The notes under the pieces are model-generated. The model worked only from the letters and a program-made list of their open reading frames with translations, searched no databases and had not been told where the DNA came from. This document shows positions 11,951-25,990 of a stretch of 64,000 bases of DNA, one piece after another. The stretch's first letter is position 1; every line of letters starts with the position of its first letter. Position numbers and translations under genes: made by a program. The DNA comes from Apteryx mantelli (Eukaryota > Chordata > Aves > Apterygiformes > Apterygidae): assembly GCF_036417845.1 (NCBI RefSeq), contig NC_089979.1:25237958-25301957 (forward strand). The letters run 5' to 3'.

Positions 11951-14900
11951 ATTCTGTTAATGTGAATATGGTCAGAATGTCATGCTTTCAGGTGTGATGG
12001 ATTTGTTGTTTGTTCTTTATCAGCAAGGTCAGTATGATGCCGTTAGAGCAGGTTCCCTAGAAAGAGCTCTTCTGGAATTTCGCAGCTAACTTCACCAGAA
12101 AACGCTTGTTCATCAGGACAGGAAGGTGCTGCTGGGGGAGAGCTCCTCAGGCCCAGAGCCGGATGAGAAAGCCAGGGAGAAGCAGGAGGAGAGACAGACA
12201 CAAATGGCCTGTTTTTTGAATGACTTATTCAGGATAGAGGCAAGCCAGACTCAAACCCTTGTCTGACTGCCTCTCTCCAGCCAGCGCATTGCAGTCAGGG
12301 ACGAGATGGAGGAGCCGACGTGCTCCGCAGCAGGCCCCTTTCTTTCTGCTGCTCATTGCTGAGCTTCAGTTAGGAACGACAGCTTGTCGGGTTAAATCCC
12401 AGTTATTTTCCATTGTGAAACAGAAGATTCTTCTTCCCTCTTTTCACCCCTCAAAGCACAGACTGAAAAAGATCTTTTTTCTATGTCTAGGTTGAGAGAG
12501 ATCAGCAAAAATACCTATTCACATGATTTTAAAAGATAAACTCAATAGAATTGGATAAAAGTGGTTTCAAAATGAAGTGTGGAAGAATAGGGCTTTGAAA
12601 GTTGAGTGCTGAAGACCCTTGAGAGTTTAGGACCCTTGAAGAAAACACATGAAATTTTGAAATATCCAGATAGGTCACTGCTGTAGTACACTGTTGAAGT
12701 GTATAATATTCCCCCAACACTCAAGTGTACTTATGTATTAAAACGATGGGTTTTCATTCTCTTTGATGCTGGGAAACTTCTACAGGCAGAGCTGCTTCAC
12801 CCTGACATGTCTTTAAATTATAAACTACATGTTTCTTAAAAAATGTGGGCCAATCTTTGCCCTCTGCTTTCAAAGAAATGTGTCATTTTTTAGAATCAAA
12901 TCTGCTACCTGAATTCCAGCTGAGTTGTAGGTCATACCTGTTGGGCATATTCTCATCTTCAGGGATGGTTGTTTTGATATATAGAATTAACTGAAAGAAT
13001 ACGCAAAAATTTCTGCAACTGAAAGTGAAAATCTAAGCTTAAATATGAGACTGGACACAATAGCTGCAATTCAGAATAAGAAAGTTTAAGTATATCCCAA
13101 TACATCCAAAATCTACAGATCAGCCCAGCTGTTACCTGCTACTATCTTTTGTACTGCGTAGTAAGTAATGACTCTTACCTTCACTCAGCAGCAGGAGATC
13201 TAAAAAAATTATTAGATATCCAAGATACTGTACTACTAAAAACATTTAGTGTGGAGTTTAGATACAGGCTGGAGTATGGTTAGTTTACTGCTAAATTCAA
13301 AAGATCTGGTTTATGAATTGGGATGGTTAGGAATTCAAAATCTTTCTGTAGTTACATGAATGTTTTCAAAAAAGCTAAGATATTTAGTACTGCAAACATT
13401 TTATTACTGTGTCTTACAATTTTTCAGGAGTGCAGTCTTGGAAAAAAATCCAAAAAATGAAATTTGTATCTTATTTCCATCATAATATGCACTCAGGGAA
13501 AAAAAAGGTACCAGTAAGAAATCTCTGTGCCTTCAATAACACATCATCAGGGGCAGACACTGCATTTTTCATTGAGTTCAAAATGCTGTATACTGGCAAG
13601 ACTTGCATGGAAAATGGAAGGAGATAGGTAAACTCATGTTCTCTAATAGCTCTTATTATTGATCATTAAGTTGTCATAAAAAATGCTTGAACTGTAGCTG
13701 TTATGATTACTTGTTGATTATTGTATTCCATTTTAAAAGAGAGACCCATGTGTGATGTAAGATGAGACATTTTGGTTACAATAATTATCTGGTTTCTGGT
13801 CTATTGAAATTTTGACAAAATGAAATTCTTAGATGTACCATAAATACGAATTTACCTATGGCTTTACCAAGATCATTGTCTTCCCTCTTTTAAGTTTTGA
13901 ACTAGGATTGCCTGTTTTACCTCCTCAGCAATCTTGAAAATATATCTAAAACTTCCAATTTAAATGGAAATATGGCATTAATGACTGAGCTTTTCTAGAG
14001 AAAAACACTCAAATCCATACTGACTGGGATGCTACACCATTAGAGGGAGGAAAGGTCCGTAGTTATTACCTGGCTGCAGCATCTGTGAGCCTTTCTCAAA
14101 TGTTTGGATTGCAGGTCCCTTTCTTAGGAAAAAAAGAAACTTCTTTAATATACAGCGTTAAAATTTGGTTCAAAAGAGAAAGGCATTGTGACTGTATATA
14201 ATTGGTTCTCAAAAGCAGAAGATTGTTTTGTAAATAACAATCAGATAATCTTTAATCTTACTGTATTTCTTAATTTACCACTGGCAAAGTGCATAAGCAC
14301 ACTTAAACTTTATATCCAAACTCAATTAGGAGCATGGGTAATTTCTTAAGCACAGTATGTGGGTCTACTTCTTGTTACTGATTTGTTCCTCAGTTCTGTG
14401 GATTCAAGAAGTCCTTGACTGCTCTCACAATTAGTTTCCCCTGTTTCTATCTATGGGAAATCCATCATGATTTGTTAATTCATGTTAAGAGTGTATAGGT
14501 CTCAACAGCAATGTTCCTCTATCTTTTCCTTGGCTTGCCAGGTAGTAAAAAGCTACAGGAATGGCCTTCCAAGAGATGAGCTTTTGTGGTTTTTAGCTGC
14601 ATAAAGAATTGCTCTGCCAACTCCTGTCACTGTAACTTTCCTACATCTATTGGACTTCATTCTCTCATAGCTCCTTGTGAGATCCGCACTACAGATCTTT
14701 CTCTGTTACAGCCCCCAATAATTATTATTATCAGTAATACTTCATTTTAAAAAACAGTCAGTTGCCTCACTTCCTTCCTACTAGTTGTCTAATTTTCATA
14801 CCTCGGAAAAACACCAGGCTGCTGTACATCTGAAGTGTGGATTGTCTTAGTTGTTTGGCGTAAAAACTTCCAGCACAGAAACTGCCAGTTAGCTTCCCCC

Positions 14901-16660
14901 CGATCAAACTGGTTCTATTATAAATAACACCCATACGTCTGAACTGTAACTAACCTGACAAATAGAGTTTTCAGCTCCCAGATAATCTGATTTTTGTCAC
15001 TCAGTGTAAGTGATTTAAGCCATACTTTTTGCAAGTGTGCCATCTGGAACATGAATTTCTTTCCCACTGCATGCCGTGAATGCAATATTCCCATTATCCC
15101 TTATAAGTGAGAGGTTCTCCCTCTGTGGCCCTTGATCTAGGTATGACTCTTTATGAATGTATCTGGTGTGGCTCCAGGAATGGGCTATGATATGGGACAG
15201 AGGGACCAACTGGTGCCTGACCCCATGGGAAGAAGTGACCCTTTTATGCTCTGAAAGTGGATAATGCCAAGACCTTGGGGTCCAGCTGTATAGTTTAGTC
15301 ACAGCAGCCCCAAAGTCACTCACAGATATGTTGTCATCTCCCTTCTTTCAATTTTTCCCAGTACTTCCCTCCCATCCATTTCTGGAGGTAGCTGTATAGG
15401 GAGATTTTGGCATGGGCAGTAAAGTGGCTCCCCCACAGTGAACCACGGTCACCTGAAGCTTATTTTTCCACTTTTCCAGTCTGGTATTTCTTTTTCCTAC
15501 CAACTCCTTTGAGCACATCATGGATGAAGATCAGTTTTCTGCACTAATTTAAACTCTCACAGCAGGCCATGGAAATGCTAGTCCAATCTGGAAAAACTGC
15601 CAGCCTAGAAATGAATGCAGAAGGTAACCTGTAGTTACACATTTTGCTCTGAATAATAGGAGGGGCATCTTCATGCTCTTGGGCAGCCAGGGAATTTCAT
15701 TTTGTTTATTTTTAACTCTCACAGTAGCCAATCGAATGGAAGTTTCATCTCTGGTCATACTGCCAGTGAGGATAAAATGTAAAGCCGTAAATCTCCCTTC
15801 AAAGTGGGATTTAGATCCTTATGTACTTGGCCAAATCGCTCCAGTGGGTCCTTTGAGACATCGCATTTATCCACAAGAGCTAAATAAGTTCTCTGGTTTT
15901 GCAGTCGGGCTACATTCCTTCTGTGGGCATGACAGCAAATAACTAGTCTGTAATTAATCTGCCAACACTTCCCTTTCGTTTGTTCTCCTTTTCTCAAAGT
16001 TACAGAAGACCTGTTTGAGAAATGCAGAGTTAGGTCTTTCATTGCTGCTGGATGATTCCTTGAGCAGAGGAAGGAATATTCGTGGTAAGGTTGGAAAAGC
16101 CATTCTTTGCGTTATTCTATGTGTATGGAAGTCGATCAGTTTGGGTGTGGGAGAGAAAGATCCTTAGGCTTGTGCCAGTTGAATAGACAAAAGTGTGAGA
16201 AGCAGCCCAGAGGCAGACAGACCATGCACTTCTTATTTCTGATGGGTTCTGCGGGACCTGTGATTTCTAAATATTGACCCAGTTCTGAGATGGTACATGC
16301 CCAAGTGGAGGATAACTTCAAGAAAAATCCTGCTTTAAAGATATTTTCCATACTGTTGCAGAGAAATACTAGAAACTTGGCAACATGCACCAGGTAGCTG
16401 AAGTCTTGGGTGGTAGTTTGTATGCAAGTTTTATTACTAGGCCACTAGACCAGAGGCATCTTTTTCCAGTGAGTGGTAACTGTGAACATACTTTAAAGTG
16501 AGTTAACACCACAAATGAATACCCTGGCATGTCTCACACCCTGAGCCCTTCTCAAAGTCTCCATCTGAGTCCAGGCAGAGGAGCTCCAACCTCCCCTTGT
16601 GGAAACAGTATGATAAAATCTGCAAAAGAGAAAGCTGGTAAAATGGAAGGCAGAGAAGAA

Positions 16661-16679
16661 GCAGCAGCAGCAGCAGCAG
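16661..16679 (+). repeat. (GCA)6 microsatellite
   Basis: Six uninterrupted GCA units are followed by GG and a nine-base A-run. It is intronic and not in any supported reading frame. Confidence 0.85.
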
Positions 16680-17458
16680 GAAAAAAAAACCCAAAAGGTA
16701 TATGAGCAGAACTACACAGCACTTGAAGTAAAGGGAGTGATTAGTTATTAGCCGCATGTAATAGTCTGCATGGGACCCAGAAGTGTTGCTGTAAGACTGG
16801 ATCTGGTTTTTCTGCAGCATTGCTCTTATAAGCTGGACTTGCACATTCCCAAAGCAATGTCTTTAATTAGAGAATCTTCAATGGGCTCAAGTTCCACAGG
16901 GATGCCAGACTTGTGTCTAATATGTATATGCATTTCCTCTTCTTCGGTTTGATTTTGGGTTGCAGAAAAATATTGTGACAGTCTGCTTCTGTCAACAAAC
17001 ACCTATTTGGCTGTTCCAGCATTTCACATTCTACCTGCAGTAATGTCTCACCCCTTGTTCCTTCTCCTTTAACCTTAATTAATAGTTAGTGTTTCTTCTT
17101 TCTTCTTGTTTTCTTTTCCTTTCCCATCTTATCAGCTATACTCAACTCTTGCTTCCACTACTTCCTTGTTTATGCAAGGATTTTGTCTGAAAATGCAGCA
17201 TTCCCTGTGGTCTGTATTGCTTCATGTTTGCTCTGTTGCTTCGTGCTATTTGTTAATCTAACGTCTTGTAACAGGTTTCACCTATTACTAGGTGGCTGTT
17301 CCCAGAAGCCAGCTGTGCTGTTTGGGACAGGCTATTAATGATGATGATTTAGGGCAAATGCCCAGTGAAGTCTAAAAGTAAGACTTCCAAAACATTTTCA
17401 CTTGTCATCTCAGTGTACATTTATGTACAGGTTACATAATTATGTATGGGGTTATGTG

Positions 17459-17474
17459 CAGGTTACATAACCTG
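17459..17474. repeat. Small palindrome within a 'caggttacat' cluster
   Basis: caggtta and taacctg form a perfect 7-base inverted repeat with a 2-base spacer. A further tacaggttacataa at about 17426 and tacaggtt at about 17483 make a small cluster of related words over 70 bases. No function is inferred. Confidence 0.5.
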
Positions 17475-20400
17475 TACTTATATACAGGTTAAATTTGGAT
17501 CAAAATATGGGTTTTATCTATTTCCCACAGTAGAATTTTATTTTAAACAAAAAAAATCTCTAGTTATGTTTGCAATTCAAAAACTGGAATTATTCTAATA
17601 TGTGAAAAATAGTGAGAGATTTGCAATAGAAAGAGATAAATCTGTTCTCATTGTTCATAATTAGATTAAAAATAAGACTTGAAATGGGGATGGGTAAATT
17701 AAATCTTTCAAATCTTTTTGGATTCAGTAATTGGAAGTGTTGCAATGTAGGAAAAAATAGAGTGTTTATAAAGTTGCAGTATTCCTTTATAGACCCTTTT
17801 TTCTAACAGGGTTGATTCCTTACCATCCGACAGCTGCTGTTTTGTGGGCTTCAGAAATGAGTTGAAGTCTTCAGTATAATTCCAAGGATATGTATCAGTG
17901 CAGCAAAAGCTGATGACAACTTAAATCCTTGTTGCCAAGGATAGACAGGTGTATAAACTGAGCCAGGTGTGGCTTTTCCAGGTCAGGTCAAGTCATAACT
18001 CTACTGTGCAATGAAGCATGGGGTGAAGAGGCCTGAATTCACTCAAGCTGGTATTGTTCAAGCAGTGCAATGCAGCAGGGTGCAAAGATGCCAAGTCCTG
18101 GCAGCAGTTAGCCACGCTGTGACTATATAGCCATGAAGTTGGCCCATGCTCGCAAGCCCTGCCCTTCCGCAAAGCTGCTCTAGCCAGAGACAGCGCTGTG
18201 CTGTGCTGCAATCCTGCTTTCAGCTCCAAAGCTAGTGCCATCTGGTATCTTTGCACAATGTCCCTGTACATAGTGCAAACCTGGCCATTGCCAAGTGGTG
18301 GAGTAACTCCTTGCATATCCCAGTTCCTCCAGCCCTGAGCCTCTGTGCCTAAACTTACCCAATATCATAGTCTGTGCAGAAGCAGAAATAATAGCAGCTG
18401 TAACTTAGAGGAAGACGTTGTTGCTGGTGCTTCAGTAGGTGGCATTGTTCTCTTAGAGATTGCTTTAAACCAGTGCTAAGCATAGTATCAAATGCAGTGG
18501 AACAACTGCTTTTTTCCCAAACTGCCTTCAGGACTTCTTATGGACATAGGACTTCCTCTGCTGTGCCCTGTCCAGGGCTGCACTGCACTTCTAGCTAGGG
18601 TCCTCTATCTTATGAGCAGTGGGGAAAATGAAATATGCTTTAATGAACTCCATGACAAATTCTGCTTAATTTTAGAAGAAACAAGCTGAATTGTCATTCA
18701 TGTGCCAAACTTAGAAGATTTGCAAAATTCATGAGAGTTTCTGGTTGGCAGGTGCTATACAAATGTAATTTATTAACATTAAAAGGATTTACATAAACAT
18801 AGGATTTTTTCCTCAAGCTGTCAGTTCATCACCTTTCATGACACTAGAGCTTTGTCATTTTAAAACAGTATTATAAAAATTCTTTTATAAACAAAGGCTT
18901 TCCTTCAGCTTTCACTAGGAAATGCCTAAGTGCAATGTGCAATAAAAATTAGAGTTTATATGGCAATAATATACTTTACTTTTTAATAACAATATAAAAA
19001 AATAGTTGTAGAAAAAATAGTAATTAGTGCAAAATACTTATGGAAGACAGAACCAGAGACTGGTCAACTCAAAGTTTCAGATTTAACCACTCCCAAACAT
19101 TAGAATGAGGTTTCAAAATCTACCTCCAAATTTTACAAATGGCCTATTTGTCTTGTAGTGCCCAAAGACCTATATTGAGTCACCCCATATTCCTAGGCAT
19201 ATAGAGAGGGAAAATGGTCCATCTGGTAAGATTAAGTCCAGTCATGCAAGCTAACAATTACAATTGAATAAGCAGTGCATTATCCATAACGCAAGCACGG
19301 ATGTGATAAGAGTACTCCTGGGAGGTGACCATTCCTATTAAACAATCTGGCTGCCCCGTGTGAGCTGTTAATAAGTTCTTGTGTTGGTTGACTTTTGAGT
19401 GCAATATAAAATTGTAAGAGCAGACAAGTTTGCTATGAGTATCGTTATACAGAGATGCAGGTTGGTAATTAAAAAGATCATCAAAAGATTAGTGCTCTGT
19501 TATAGTCTTTGCAGTCAGAACAATGCACATCAACCATTCCTCTGCACAGAGTATACATCTTCCAAGTCACCAGTGCTGGTGACCCGCAGGCAAGTACTCC
19601 CTGAGAAAGCACATGCTCGTTCAGCAAATGCTCATTTTGAAAGCTTGAAGGATGTGTTCTGTCCATACAAGATCATGATGCACAACAAGAGATGAAGCAG
19701 AGGAGTCCTGGCCAAGATACAGGAAAGACTTTTGTGGCCTGAGGTGAACTATCCCTCCATCCCTTTGAATGTAGAGAGTAATTAAACCATTATTCTGGAT
19801 GACTTTTATGAGATTGCACATGAGGGGAAAAGACAATAGCTTCCTGAATCCAATTTTCCTCCCACACAAGAGCAATCACAATCTGTCCCTAAATATTGCT
19901 GTGTTCTTGTAATCTATACACTTATTCATCTATCTGGAGCGCTGAAAACATTCTGTTGTTTCATTATAGAAATCCATAAGCTCAAGTAACATTTCCTAAA
20001 TAATGTTTTAGAGAGCTGGTGGCTTTGAAAAAAATGAGGAGTTTTGTCAAAGGAAAACAAAACATACCAACTATAACTCTGCACAGATGATTTTGCAGCA
20101 CTGAGGCCTACTTTTTCACTGACTGGGGGTTATAAATTATCTCAGAGTCATTCTGCTTCCAGTTATTCCATCTGTAATCATTCTAGTGTGGTTTCTAATG
20201 GAAATGCATACATATAAACATGAAAATACTTCCTGTCCATGTTGAGAGGAAGGTTTCCTGGGATTTATTTGACAGATAACATATCATGAAACACTTAAAC
20301 AAATAGTAACTAACTAGTGTGTTTCAGACAAACTCTTCAAGCAAATGCATCTGTGCATGAAGAAAAGTAAAATATTTCTCATTTGATATGAGAATGATTT

Positions 20401-20889
20401 GGCTCTGAGAAGAAGCTTTGCCCTATACAGGACTTTTTTAATTTGAGGAGAAAAAGAAAAGTGGGCAGCTTTTTTGTAAACATCGCCTAACTTCCTCAGA
20501 AATCGTTGCTTTGCCTGGACTCATTTGACCAGAGCAGTGATTTACTTTGTAAACAGCCACCTCTGAGGTAGATATTTATAAGCAACAGAGAAAAAGAATT
20601 GCTTCTAGGGCGCAGTTTATCTCATCTGGAAGAATATACCTAATGCAAGTCAGGTGGGCAAAAGTGCCTGACAGTGCACGTGTCTCTCTTGAGCATGAAG
20701 TAAACCTCGTTCAGACAGAGGTCAGCTCCCTCCCCAGCTGGGGATGCAAGTTGCCCCACTCCTGACTGTAATGCTTCTCTATCATGTCTGCTCTTTGAGC
20801 TCTTTTTTCAGCCCGAACCCCAAACTCTCAAGTTGTCTAATATCACAAAGTTAATTGTGACTGTACTGCAGGGAAGCAAGGATGCTTAA

Positions 20890-21180
20890 ACGGAGGATGG
20901 AAGAGGGACAGAACAAGAGAGAACGTGATAGAGGTCTTTAAAATCTTAAGTAGCGGAGAGAAAGTAAATGAGGAGCAACTGCTCACTGTCTTAGCAAAAT
21001 AACTAGGGGACATTCAGTGAAACTAGCTTGTGGCAGATTTCATAGCAACCAAAGAAGGTATCTCTTCACACAACACACAAATTAACTGTGCAGCTCCTTG
21101 CCAGAGGACATCATGGATGCTAAAAGTTTACATGGGTTCAAATACAGGCTAGAAAAATCAATGAAAGAAAAATTCCCCAA
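20890..21180 (+). mobile_element. Old CR1 3' fragment (sense)
   Basis: The sequence resembles the 3' end of ORF2 and tail of an old CR1 subfamily. It shows gatagaggtctttaaaatctt at the left, then attcagtgaaac, tatctcttcacacaacacac, ctccttgccagaggacatca and, at the right, gggttcaaatacaggctag. The equivalent protein signature (F.T..V..HW..LP) is decayed. Matched by eye; it is too diverged to assign a subfamily. Confidence 0.5.
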
Positions 21181-23307
21181 GACATGACCAGCAATTCAGT
21201 ACAATCCTTAACATGTACATTTCTGATAGTCTGGAGAATATTCTGGGCAAGTCAGGACTATATATGCTTACACTGCTCTTTCTTCCCTTTTTTGACTATT
21301 CTTTCTTGCACTTTTCTTTCTTCAACATCCATCGTTGATCACTGTCATCTGGATGGACCTTTCACCTGAACCAGTAGAGCTGTTCATACATGCACAGGTT
21401 TAGCTGCAGTATGATGAAAGCTAATCCACAATTCTTTCTCCAGTGCTTATCTTGTATGCAACATTTAATGAATGCTTCTCACCACAGAATTACTACCATT
21501 TTTCCTGTTTCCTCAATATGATGAAAAAGCTCCCCTTTCTCCGGAAGGCTATCAGTCTTTTCATGCAGCAAGGGTAAAATGTGTCTTCATGTTAGTGGGT
21601 TAAAATGCTTTTTCTCTGAGTTCCCAATGGATTTAGTCTTAATACTTCCTAACTGTTTCAGTCAATCTCTCTCTTGATAATCTGAGTCTGTGATCTACTC
21701 TTCTTCCAGGCCAAATACTCCCTACTTTTCTGAAGTTACCTCAGAGATGACCAGATCAGATGACCAGAAGATTTCCACTTGCAATTTATCAAATGAATTT
21801 TTAAAAGTAACAAAAGACTTCAGGTGACTTTATTCTGAGATACTTCAAAAGTCCCAGGGGTTCAGGATTCTTGGGCACCCATTTTAGAAAAAAACACATT
21901 TTTTCAGAAATTCATGCTAGGCTTTGCTTCTTCTCACCATAGGTACTGAAATGTTGGAAACTTTTGAACAGTTTGCCTCAATAAAATCAGTATATATAGT
22001 AACATTCAGTAAATTTGTAGAAGAAATAAAATGTGTGCTATATTAATATGCTTATTTCTAAGTAAAATGCAATAGTTAGTTAATTATGTCACTGATATTT
22101 ACACACAGTCTGGTGCTCATCATTATACATAGTATTAAAGGAAATAGCTGCCACGTGGTGCTTTAGGTCTCTGGAATAGGGCTCCGCTGAGAAGATTTGG
22201 ATTTCTGAAATTTTTCAGCAAAAAATAGATAGGGTTTCTTACAAAATATTTTTGCATACCAAAAATGGTATTTTCAGCCACCCTACTAAGTAGACTCTAC
22301 CCAGAATCACCCTGGGTTATCCCACCTTTAATTTTACATTTTCCTCTATAATCTCAGACTTCTCAGGAAAAAAAAAAGAAAACACATCGTCAAACTCATC
22401 AGGAAAATGTTGCAAAGAGAGAATTATTCTCAGCACTTTCTGTATACAGAGTGAAGCAATCAGCAAGCTATAGCTGTTTATGAACACAGAAATCTTCTTT
22501 TTCCCTAGGTGATCTTTTTAATATTTGTGCAGTCAAGATCCCAACATTATGAGAGGGCTGTTGGGACTATCTTGAACTGGACAGGTGGTCATGTCAGCAG
22601 CCTTCCTTTTATAGCTGTTTTTAGGCTAGCTGCTTGCTTCTTTGCAGCTGAATATAGTTTAGGTTGCAGTTAAAGGCTTCTCAAAGCACCACAGCTGTGG
22701 AAGGAAATTCCACTCCTTTTGGCTGGGTGAATAACAGGAGAGCAGAGAAGTAAACATGAAATTAGTAAATCTGATTGTACACTCATTAAAACCACTCCAA
22801 ACAACAGAACAGTAACAACTGTACATTTGGCAATGCCTGTCATCAGATTGGTACAAGTAGGTGGCTGGCCTTGTGTTCACCAAGATGAAATGAACCCCGA
22901 GTAGAGAATTGGTGCAACTAAGCATGTGCTACTTAAAACCTCATATTTCAACTAAATTGTCACTGAACTTGATGCATCGGCTCTGTGCTACATCAAGGAG
23001 AAACTTTATCCCAAATTATGAAAGGAGAGAAAAAAAAGACCAGCCACAAGAGAGAAGACATGCAGTAACTCTTTATTTCAGCTTTCAGCACTGTTAGTAT
23101 TCTTTCAATCACCATATCAGGGGCTACGTATTGGAGAAGTTCCTGGACAAAGAAATTCCTGAGGCTCAGCACTCTTACCTGCAATACAGAGCAGCAGTAG
23201 ATCCACTATTCCTGTCACGGCTTTGGCTTATTCTCTCCATCTGGTTACCCCTATTCACTTTGTGGTTACTCTCCCTCCCTTTTTAGGTAAACAGAGAGTA
23301 AGGCCTG

Positions 23308-24395
23308 AATCACAGAATGGTTGGGGTCCGAAGGAGCCTCTGAAGATCATCTGGTCCAACCCCCCTGCTCAAGCAGGGTCGCCTACAGCAGGTTGCCCAG
23401 GACCATGTCTAGTCAGTTTTGAGTATCTCCAAGGATGGAGACTCCACAATCTCTCTGGGCAACCTGCGTCAGGGTTCAACAACCCTCACAGTAAAGAAGG
23501 GTTTTCTTGTGTTCAGATGGAGTTTTCTGTACTTCAGTTTGTACCCATTGCCTCTTATCCTGTCACTGGGTACCCCTGGGAAGAGTCTGGCCCCATCCTC
23601 TTGACACCCTCCCATCAGGTATTTATACATATTGATAAGGTCCCCCCTGAGCCTTCTCTTCTCCAGACTGAACAGTCCCAGCTCTTGCAGCCTCTCCTCC
23701 TATGAGAGATGCTCCAGTCCCTTAATCATCTTTGTGGCCCTTCGCTGAACTCACTCCAGTAAATCCAAGTCTTTCTTGCATTGAGGATCCCAGCACTGGA
23801 CCCAGCACTCCAGATGTGTCTCACCATAGCTGAGTAGAGGGAAAGCATCACCTCCCTTGACCTGCTGGCAACAAACACGCTGCCTAATGCAGCCCAGACC
23901 TTTGGCCACCTTTGCTGCAAGGGCATATTGCTGGCTCATGGTCACCTTGTTGTCCACCAGCACCCCCAAAGCCTTCTCTGCCAAGCTGTTTTCCAGCCAG
24001 TCAGCCCGCAGCCTGTACTGGTGCATGGGGTTATTCCTCCCCAGGTGCAACGACTTTGCCATTCCCTTTGTTGAACTTCATGAGGTTCCTCCCCGCCCAC
24101 CTCTCCAGCCCGCTGAGGTCCCTCTGAATGGCAGCACAGCCCTCTGGTGTATCAGCCAGTCCTCCTAGTTTTGGATCATCAGCAAACTTGCTGAGGGTGC
24201 ATTGGGTCCCATCATCCAGGTCATTAATGAAGATGTTTAACAGTATTGGCCCCAGTGTCGACCCCTGGGGGACACCACTAATGACTGGCCTCTGGCTGGA
24301 CTTCATGCCACTGATCACAACCTTCTGAGCCCAGCAGTTCAGGCAGTTTTCAGTCCGCCTCACTGATGACTTATCTCTCCTGTACTTCATCAACT
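23308..24395 (-). mobile_element. CR1 LINE, 5'-truncated, antisense
   Basis: On the - strand this encodes the C-terminal half of CR1 ORF2 in pieces. 24395-24050 reads [11 protein letters not shown], then [11 protein letters not shown] and [10 protein letters not shown] (the reverse-transcriptase catalytic motif F-A-D-D) and NLMKFNKG. After a frame change, 24050-23751 gives [15 protein letters not shown] and LAEKALGVLVD. The remaining 3' part and tail (the segment reading caaccccgctcaagcaggg-like on the opposite strand at about 23360-23385) end near 23308 at a single octamer-like cattctgtgatt. Several frameshifts make it non-functional. The left end is the element's 3' end; the right end is the 5' truncation point, accurate to perhaps 20 bases. 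Confidence 0.88.
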
Positions 24396-25709
24396 TCATC
24401 AGTTGTTGAAATGCTGAGAATTCATAAGACCAGCACCAGAATAAACCATTCATTTTGAGAAGTAGAAATATCTCATTCATGTTTGCAGGAAGAATCTTGA
24501 GACACTAGCCAGCAGCTCAGTCCACTTTATTTCATATGACAAAAATCAGAATTTTAATTATTTTGATGTAAATTTGTGTTTGTCTTAGGATTTCTTTATA
24601 TACTCTGATGCATAGAAGGAATTTTTCAAATTTATTCTACAATTTATAGAATAATCTTTGATTTATAGAAAGGAGACTGAAGAACTGATGCATCTGGAAA
24701 ACAAAGTTTGAGAAAACCTATTGAATGCTTCCTACCACCATCAGCACTTACCATTACAATTTTTAATCTATAGCTTTTTTGGCATCATCAAGTGCATTTC
24801 TGTTCTAGAAAATGTTAGAAAAAAAGTATTTTAGGGTTGGTTCTAACAATGCTCATTTCTAACAAGACATCAACAAGGTATTTTGCTATGAAAACTCACA
24901 AGAAATCCATACAGCTACCAGCCAAAATCCTGTTTTAGAACTGGGAGCTTTCATGTGACAATTGTACCATTCCACTCAGTGAAGAATGCAAATGGCTATG
25001 GAAAAATGTGATCCAAAGCTCTCTGAAGACACAGCAAGATATTTATAAAGTTCAGTGGGTTTTTGCTGAGACCCTTAAGAATGCAGAAATAATAAATTAA
25101 TCAAATATTTACGTTTACCCATACAGAACTAAATACATTTTGTGTTTTAGAAACCAAATATACCTAAGATCTTTAGTTCAGACAGGAAAAAATGCAGCAA
25201 TGCTAGATAACCTGTACATGTGTTGAAGAAAGAAATTTTTCTACTGGAAGTTCATGTAAATGTGGAAACAGCTGCAAAAAATGTGGGAGGATCATTGAAA
25301 TGATGCAAATGCCAAGAAATCTTGGGGCCAAGATTAATTCCAAACTGTTTTAGTGTACAGATATTTGCCCGTGTTCCTTCTTAGGCATATTTCTAAACAA
25401 TATCTTTAAAAGTTTATTCTCCCAAAATATATTAAACAGGACATAAAAATTAAGATATTACATATGCTTATATTAACTGAGTATGTCATAGCCTTTGGGA
25501 AAATCATATCATAATTATTTCTTCCAGAGAAGGTCATCCTGTATCATGTGCTTTATAATAGAGAGAGGTTTACATAACACAATTATCCAAACAACTTGTA
25601 TGACATCAGTTAAGACAGGACCAGGATTTCTCATGGGGGAGTTCTGGATTATTTCTGTATATTACACAACAAGACTGCTTATAACAAAATGCTTAAATGG
25701 TGTTGGGAG

Positions 25710-25990
25710 CAAGACTCAGCACCCAGGACTCTCTGTCCCACATGAGTACCCTAACCATGGGGCTATGCAGCCACACTTCCTCTTCTTTCTTTCTTTCTCT
25801 CCCCGTGGATTCTTGCATACCTGGCTTCACAGTGCCTGAGTTTCTTCTCAGCCTCATCAGGAGGGTGGAAAATGGCCCTGCCAGCCCAGCTGATAACCTT
25901 GTGTTTGGGGCATTCATATGAGCAGTGGGAGCTGTGAGTTTGAATCCCCTTAGAGCTCTGGTCTCACAGTTTCTGGTCAATGCTTTTATC
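25710..25990 (-). mobile_element. tRNA-derived SINE-like segment
   Basis: On the - strand, 25990-25930 has a tRNA-like arrangement: gtctaatgataaaagcattg as a degraded A-box region, then ggggattcaaactcacag, which places a B-box-like stretch only loosely. A second similar unit at about 25770-25715 reads tagccccatggttagggtact with gagtcctgggt following. Such heads are typical of old amniote tRNA-SINEs. A TTTC-rich tract (25784-25800) lies between them. This is weak, by-eye evidence; the family is not identified. Confidence 0.3.

Noticed and set aside
15015-15323. 102-codon open frame on -
   Set aside because: No family resemblance, no splice sites that would join it to anything, single exon within an intron.
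23223-23705. 160-codon open frame on +
   Set aside because: It is the antisense shadow of the CR1 3' end at 23308-24395.
25930-25990. tRNA gene candidate on -
   Set aside because: Only loose A/B-box resemblance; no cloverleaf acceptor stem or anticodon arm could be folded by eye, so a SINE-type relic is more likely.
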